Positions 21,635-24,346 of a DNA stretch of 24,346 nucleotides are shown here, in pieces. Below the pieces are notes generated by a model. The model ran no database searches. It was given only the letters and a program-made list of their open reading frames with translations, and was not told the DNA's origin. Source of the stretch: a virus; the IMG/VR virus record IMGVR_UViG_3300010233_000239, positions 1 to 24,346 of that record. One strand, written 5' to 3'. The position numbers and the translations under genes were made by a program. The stretch's first letter is position 1. Each line of letters starts with the position of its first letter.

Positions 21635-22089
21635 TCGACTACGCTTTTAGTATTATGAAAAATTCTTTTCAACTGATCACTCATATTGAATCGTTCCGCG
21701 TTAATGTCGATGCTTTTATTTAAATTGCCATCATGGTGGCGCATAGAGGCGCTTTTCCAGTCTGCGAACATCTCAATTAAATCTAATAGATTCATGTCGT
21801 CTACGCCGTTCTTCCAGTGCTCGGGATGATGACGATTCTTAGCGTAATGATGATCTAAGGCGGGCTTTAACTCTTTAAGAAATGACTTATACTCATCAGA
21901 ATTGTATGTGCAACCGGCTAATTTGGGTGTTAGCTCTGCAAAGTGTGTTAACTCGGGATCTTCGAGTTTACTATTATCGTGTATTTCTCCTCGCGCCAGA
22001 AGTTCTGTTGCGAATAACGTTAAAAATTTCTGAACAAGCCTAATATGTTTTAACGTTTCGTAATTAGTGGCTATTTCCTGTTGTGTCAT
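21631..22089 (-). CDS. DUF5662-like protein with histidine-rich metal-site pattern
   Basis: A 152-residue helical protein matching the DUF5662 pattern as I recall it: EIHDNSK (35-41) with an HD pair, LDHHYAKNRHHPEHW (79-92) with many histidines, and DLIEMFADWKSAS (103-115). These suggest a metal-dependent all-helical enzyme related to HD-domain hydrolases, but no reaction has been established for the family to my knowledge. It overlaps the upstream gene by 26 bases and the zinc-ribbon gene by ATGA. Nucleotide hydrolysis would fit the nearby nucleotide genes; this is inference. Confidence 0.75.
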   Translation of the reverse strand: MTQQEIATNYETLKHIRLVQKFLTLFATELLARGEIHDNSKLEDPELTHFAELTPKLAGCTYNSDEYKSFLKELKPALDHHYAKNRHHPEHWKNGVDDMNLLDLIEMFADWKSASMRHHDGNLNKSIDINAERFNMSDQLKRIFHNTKSVVE

Positions 22090-22264
22090 TGATTAATTTT
22101 CCATTTCTAAATAATAGGCAGTCGCCGTACCATTTGACTACCTGTACAAATCCCAACTTACGGGGTAAGTAAAGTCCATCTATTTTGGACGCTGCATTAC
22201 CATTTGTTATTCTATAATATTCTTGTTCGTGATCGAGTATAACATATATATCACTCTTCTTCAT
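22064..22264 (-). CDS. Hypothetical protein (66 aa)
   Basis: Not recognised. The start is taken as the ATG at 22264 (MKKSDIYVILDHEQEYY); a TTG at 22288 would add eight residues but has no ribosome binding site. The ATG lies within the last codons of the 40-codon membrane gene, suggesting coupling. The protein is beta-rich (IDGLYLPRKLGFVQVVKWYG), of the size of small barrel-like phage proteins. It extends 26 bases into the DUF5662-like gene. Confidence 0.65.
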   Translation of the reverse strand: MKKSDIYVILDHEQEYYRITNGNAASKIDGLYLPRKLGFVQVVKWYGDCLLFRNGKLINDTTGNSH

Positions 22265-22373
22265 CTCGCAAAAAACCCTCAACTTCAAATAAAAAATGCA
22301 ATAATAAATTTATCATTATGTGCATGACAACACCAAACGCTAAGGCAACGGCTAGATAAAAAGTGGTGTTCAT
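22251..22373 (-). CDS. Small membrane protein (40 aa)
   Basis: An ATG at 22373 opens 40 codons ending in TGA at 22251. The product has a hydrophobic segment (FYLAVALAFGVVMHIMIN, then LLLHFLF) and an acidic C-terminus (GFLRDEEE). The ATG overlaps the upstream stop codon as TAATG, with GGGA a few bases upstream, and its end overlaps the next gene's start, so it fills exactly the only gap in the coupled chain. This spacing supports a real gene. A membrane peptide of this size could be a holin-like, superinfection-exclusion or anchor protein; no family is recognised. Confidence 0.6.
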   Translation of the reverse strand: MNTTFYLAVALAFGVVMHIMINLLLHFLFEVEGFLRDEEE

Positions 22374-22714
22374 TAGTATCCGGGATTCTGTGCTTTCCAA
22401 TTTTGGATCTCGCTTACCAGCGAGTTTAAAGCAGTTTGCAACGTACTAAGCAAGTTTAATCCAGTAGATTCGTTATGCCAAACTGTTTTGTCAGGAAATT
22501 CCTTTGTTATATCTACTACCCAACCATACATAGTACCTTGTGGTACAGTAATTACGTCAAAACGAACACTGACCGTTGCTCCTAAATCAATCATTGATTG
22601 AACTAAGGCGTTAGGGTCATCTGTTCCACCGTCGCGGGGATGGAATTCAAGTTTTTCGTATATATAGCCGCCCGCTATTGAAAATAGGAGCGTTAAGGCG
22701 AGCGTCAGCCACAT
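22373..22714 (-). CDS. Exported or membrane-anchored hypothetical protein (113 aa)
   Basis: The N-terminus WLTLALTLLFSIAGGYIY is a hydrophobic signal or anchor without a basic residue before it. The rest is a small alpha/beta protein with strands (ATVSVRFDVITV) and a C-terminal helix (LLSTLQTALNSLVSEIQNW). Not recognised by family. It follows the GT-A gene by six bases and is coupled to the 40-codon membrane gene, so the two may work together at the membrane. Confidence 0.75.
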   Translation of the reverse strand: MWLTLALTLLFSIAGGYIYEKLEFHPRDGGTDDPNALVQSMIDLGATVSVRFDVITVPQGTMYGWVVDITKEFPDKTVWHNESTGLNLLSTLQTALNSLVSEIQNWKAQNPGY

Positions 22715-22720
22715 TATTAT

Positions 22721-23464
22721 TTACTTGTCCTGTGTTAATGCAAATCTTTTTGTTTTACGACCTTTCCAATTAATCCCTTGGATTTTTGCATCTTCCGTCA
22801 TCAGATGAATTAAAACCAATTCTGGTATCAATTGTCTATTAACTCTTTTAGGATAGTTAACTAAACTAAATTGCATGTCTGCCCTACTACAATCTTTATG
22901 TTCAGTAGGATATATTTTTTTAGTTCCATTATCAAACCAAGCCTGGAAAAAGCCTATGGGACAGAACCCCGGCTCAAATTCAAATTCCACATCTTTAGTA
23001 TATGTCTTCGACACAATTGCGCCCATAGGAAATGCTCCCTGATGCACGTATATTTCCTTTTCATGAATTAAGGACGGTTTTGACATAAACTTAATCCAAT
23101 TTTCAAATCCAATACAATTCATCCTATTTGCGCCATAGATAGTATCTGGTTGTAACTTAGCGATAGTAAGCATCTCTCTAGTTCTTTTGGGGCAAATGAT
23201 GTCAACGTCCTGGTGAATCAAAAGACCTTTCCTAGATAGTCTATCAAGACCTAAATTAATTGCCACGCCTTTAGGAAATTCATTGTTATTAAAGATATTA
23301 CTTACAACACATTCTATATTGTAGAACTTGCATAAGTTTTGCGTATGCCAATCCCCTTCGCTGGTAACAACTACCAACTTATCGAAAATATGAGCATTTA
23401 GCGGTAGGCTCCAAGCCAAATAGTCGTCCATCCCTACGCATACAATGACGCCTTCGATAATCAT
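22721..23464 (-). CDS. GT-A fold glycosyltransferase-like protein
   Basis: A 247-residue protein with the layout of GT-A glycosyltransferases: an N-terminal strand (IIEGVIVCVGMDDYL), a second strand with helix (KLVVVTSEGDWHTQNL), then KGVAINLGLDRLSRKGLLIHQDVDI in which DVD (86-88) is the metal/nucleotide-sugar DxD motif. The C-terminal part is less clear. The sugar and acceptor are unknown; with the GT-B enzyme at 19860-20960 it could decorate a surface polysaccharide, virion protein or DNA. The ATG at 23464 has AAAGG eight bases upstream. An alternative overlapping reading to 23591 in another frame is rejected. Confidence 0.75.
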   Translation of the reverse strand: MIIEGVIVCVGMDDYLAWSLPLNAHIFDKLVVVTSEGDWHTQNLCKFYNIECVVSNIFNNNEFPKGVAINLGLDRLSRKGLLIHQDVDIICPKRTREMLTIAKLQPDTIYGANRMNCIGFENWIKFMSKPSLIHEKEIYVHQGAFPMGAIVSKTYTKDVEFEFEPGFCPIGFFQAWFDNGTKKIYPTEHKDCSRADMQFSLVNYPKRVNRQLIPELVLIHLMTEDAKIQGINWKGRKTKRFALTQDK

Positions 23465-23505
23465 CGATAGTGCCTTTATTGAGGAGTATTAAATTAGTCC
23501 TTATT

Positions 23506-23652
23506 TTATACCCCTCCACACTGACATCCTTTAGATAAAAGCACAACAATATTACAAGTACATTTTTTAGGCTTAGGGGTTTCCGTACCATTATATATGA
23601 TAGTGCTGATCATTTCGTCTATTTCTTCATCGCTCCAAACTTTGCCATTCAT
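23506..23652 (-). CDS. Small cysteine-rich protein (48 aa)
   Basis: An ATG at 23652 (another at 23655 adds one residue) opens 48 codons ending in TAA at 23506. The product begins MNGKVWSDEEIDEMISTIIY, a helical acidic start, then PKPKK, and ends KKCTC, a hydrophobic strand and KGCQCGGV: two CxC pairs that would suit a small zinc site. It overlaps the upstream gene by 26 bases and lies in what would otherwise be a 162-base gap. The peptide reads like a real protein and not random translation. No family is recognised. Confidence 0.6.
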   Translation of the reverse strand: MNGKVWSDEEIDEMISTIIYNGTETPKPKKCTCNIVVLLSKGCQCGGV

Positions 23653-23809
23653 CATCCAAATCTTTCTCGGTTTCTTCTACGCGGTCCAACTCTTCATATC
23701 TACCTTCTTTTAACAAGCGTTTGACGTCATGTCTTACTGAACGTAGCTCGTGATGGCGCTTAGAATCACGTAGACGATCGTTCTCTTTATTATCGTTCGA
23801 CTTGCTCAC
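23627..23809 (-). CDS. Small highly charged helical protein (60 aa)
   Basis: Not recognised. The sequence is almost entirely charged and polar (KENDRLRDSKRHHELRSVRH, then VKRLLKEGRYEELDRVEE), predicted to be one long helix or coiled coil. The start is a GTG at 23809 with AAGG about ten bases upstream. It overlaps the lipoprotein gene by 20 bases and the 48-codon gene by 26. A role in binding nucleic acid or protein cannot be distinguished. Confidence 0.6.
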   Translation of the reverse strand: MSKSNDNKENDRLRDSKRHHELRSVRHDVKRLLKEGRYEELDRVEETEKDLDDEWQSLER

Positions 23810-24071
23810 TGTCTTTCAAACCTTTATGAAATGGATTAGGGCAATCGCCCCTATGAGTAAATGCAAATAAATCTCCACTGTGTATTCCTAAATACTCGCA
23901 TCCCTTGTATTGAACGGGTTGTATAAACATAGCATCACCACTAGATCCAATACTCCAAGTATCTTCTATAATGACCCTGTCATAGTTTTTAGCAAATTTT
24001 TCACTACCACATCCAAGTAAATTAATGAGGAAAAATCCAATTATTAACATCCTATGTAATGTCGGACTCAT
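23790..24071 (-). CDS. Predicted lipoprotein (93 aa)
   Basis: The N-terminus MSPTLHRMLIIGFFLINLLGC is a lipoprotein signal peptide with the lipobox LLGC; lipidation would be on Cys21. The mature part is about 70 residues with two further cysteines (GCEY and DCPNP) that could form a disulfide. It may sit in a host membrane, where small phage lipoproteins often block re-infection or act in lysis (spanin-like o-components), but it shows no specific family match. The ATG overlaps the upstream stop (ATGA) and a purine-rich GAGAAG lies just upstream. Confidence 0.75.
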   Translation of the reverse strand: MSPTLHRMLIIGFFLINLLGCGSEKFAKNYDRVIIEDTWSIGSSGDAMFIQPVQYKGCEYLGIHSGDLFAFTHRGDCPNPFHKGLKDSEQVER

Positions 24072-24304
24072 GATCTTCTCTCCACGAAATCAGGACATAA
24101 GATGTCTAGAAAATCACCTTTGCCCAAGGACTTCATATTAGGATAATACCCCGGTCCTGCTGACCGTTCAATGCTGGTATTTTTATACCGATCCGACTCA
24201 GTTGTGGGATTTAAGGTATAACCCGCCAATATCATGCGAAATAAACACTTATTATTTCCGCACTCACGTACAATTGAACAACGGGTTTGAGCTATTGGTT
24301 TCAT
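24068..24304 (-). CDS. Hypothetical protein with several cysteines (78 aa)
   Basis: Not recognised. The start MKPIAQTRCSIVRECGNNKC has three cysteines within the first 20 residues, with another near the end (ILCPDF), so a metal site is possible. The middle is rich in tyrosine, proline and serine. The ATG at 24304 overlaps the upstream stop as TAATG, and the end overlaps the lipoprotein gene by ATGA. Confidence 0.68.
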   Translation of the reverse strand: MKPIAQTRCSIVRECGNNKCLFRMILAGYTLNPTTESDRYKNTSIERSAGPGYYPNMKSLGKGDFLDILCPDFVERRS

Positions 24305-24346
24305 TATTTTTCCACCTTCGCCGGCACTAGCCGATCTATCTTTGAT
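24304..24346 (-). CDS. C-terminal end of an upstream gene entering from the right edge
   Basis: One minus-strand frame reads SKIDRLVPAKVEK followed by TAA at 24306-24304, overlapping the next start as TAATG. Only 13 codons are visible, so the assignment rests on the overlap pattern common to this window. The function cannot be judged. Confidence 0.45.
   Translation of the reverse strand, partial: SKIDRLVPAKVEK

Noticed and set aside
23379-23591. A 70-codon minus-strand reading
   Set aside because: It overlaps both the GT-A gene and the 48-codon cysteine-pair gene in other frames and lacks a good start site.
1-24346. A CRISPR array, insertion sequence or integrase
   Set aside because: No regularly spaced repeats, transposase motifs or terminal inverted repeats were seen.

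Overview
This is a compact, AT-rich stretch that most resembles part of a large tailed-phage (Caudoviricetes-like) genome or a closely related virus. The case rests on gene content: PhoH, ThyX, adenosylcobalamin-dependent ribonucleotide reductase, dCMP deaminase, an RNA ligase, a stand-alone release-factor domain, a small sigma-like factor and many tiny unknown genes. Every supported gene lies on the minus strand, so transcription runs from the right end to the left. Neighbouring genes commonly overlap by 1-26 bases (ATGA, GTGA and TAATG junctions), as expected of long, translationally coupled phage operons. No capsid, portal, terminase or tail gene is recognisable, so the phage assignment is an inference. 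Purine-rich ribosome binding sites and signal peptides point to a bacterial host; the host group cannot be named from this sequence.

Layout in the order of transcription. Bases 24346-20957 hold small unknown genes, a lipoprotein, a GT-A type and a GT-B type glycosyltransferase, a DUF5662-like protein, and two short genes of 40 and 48 codons at 22251 and 23506. Bases 19870-15878 hold GMP reductase, a sigma-70-like factor that probably starts at a TTG codon, a membrane protein, a Nudix-like protein and a GNAT acetyltransferase. Bases 15827-13159 hold an exported or structural-looking cluster: a glycine-rich protein, a coiled-coil/membrane protein, a membrane-anchored Ig-like protein and a papain-like cysteine peptidase. 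Bases 13158-12962 are the largest stretch without a confident gene and carry a candidate promoter, a hairpin and possibly a 29-codon gene. Bases 12961-8860 hold an HNH-RNA ligase fusion, dCMP deaminase, a macrodomain protein and small unknowns. Bases 8859-2416 hold class II ribonucleotide reductase, the release-factor-like protein, two paralogous trypsin-like proteases flanking a glucoamylase-like protein, and ThyX. Bases 2405-1 hold a BCS1-like AAA ATPase, PhoH and the start of a gene that leaves the window.

Three themes stand out. (1) Nucleotide supply: NrdJ, dCMP deaminase, ThyX and GMP reductase together make deoxynucleotides and would move host G toward A and C toward T, which fits an AT-rich genome. 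(2) RNA and translation repair or counter-defence: an HNH-RNA ligase fusion, a release-factor catalytic domain with GGA in place of GGQ, and a macrodomain. (3) An exported protease/glycosidase cassette in which two related serine proteases bracket a predicted glycoside hydrolase. The third is the best candidate for an undescribed functional unit.
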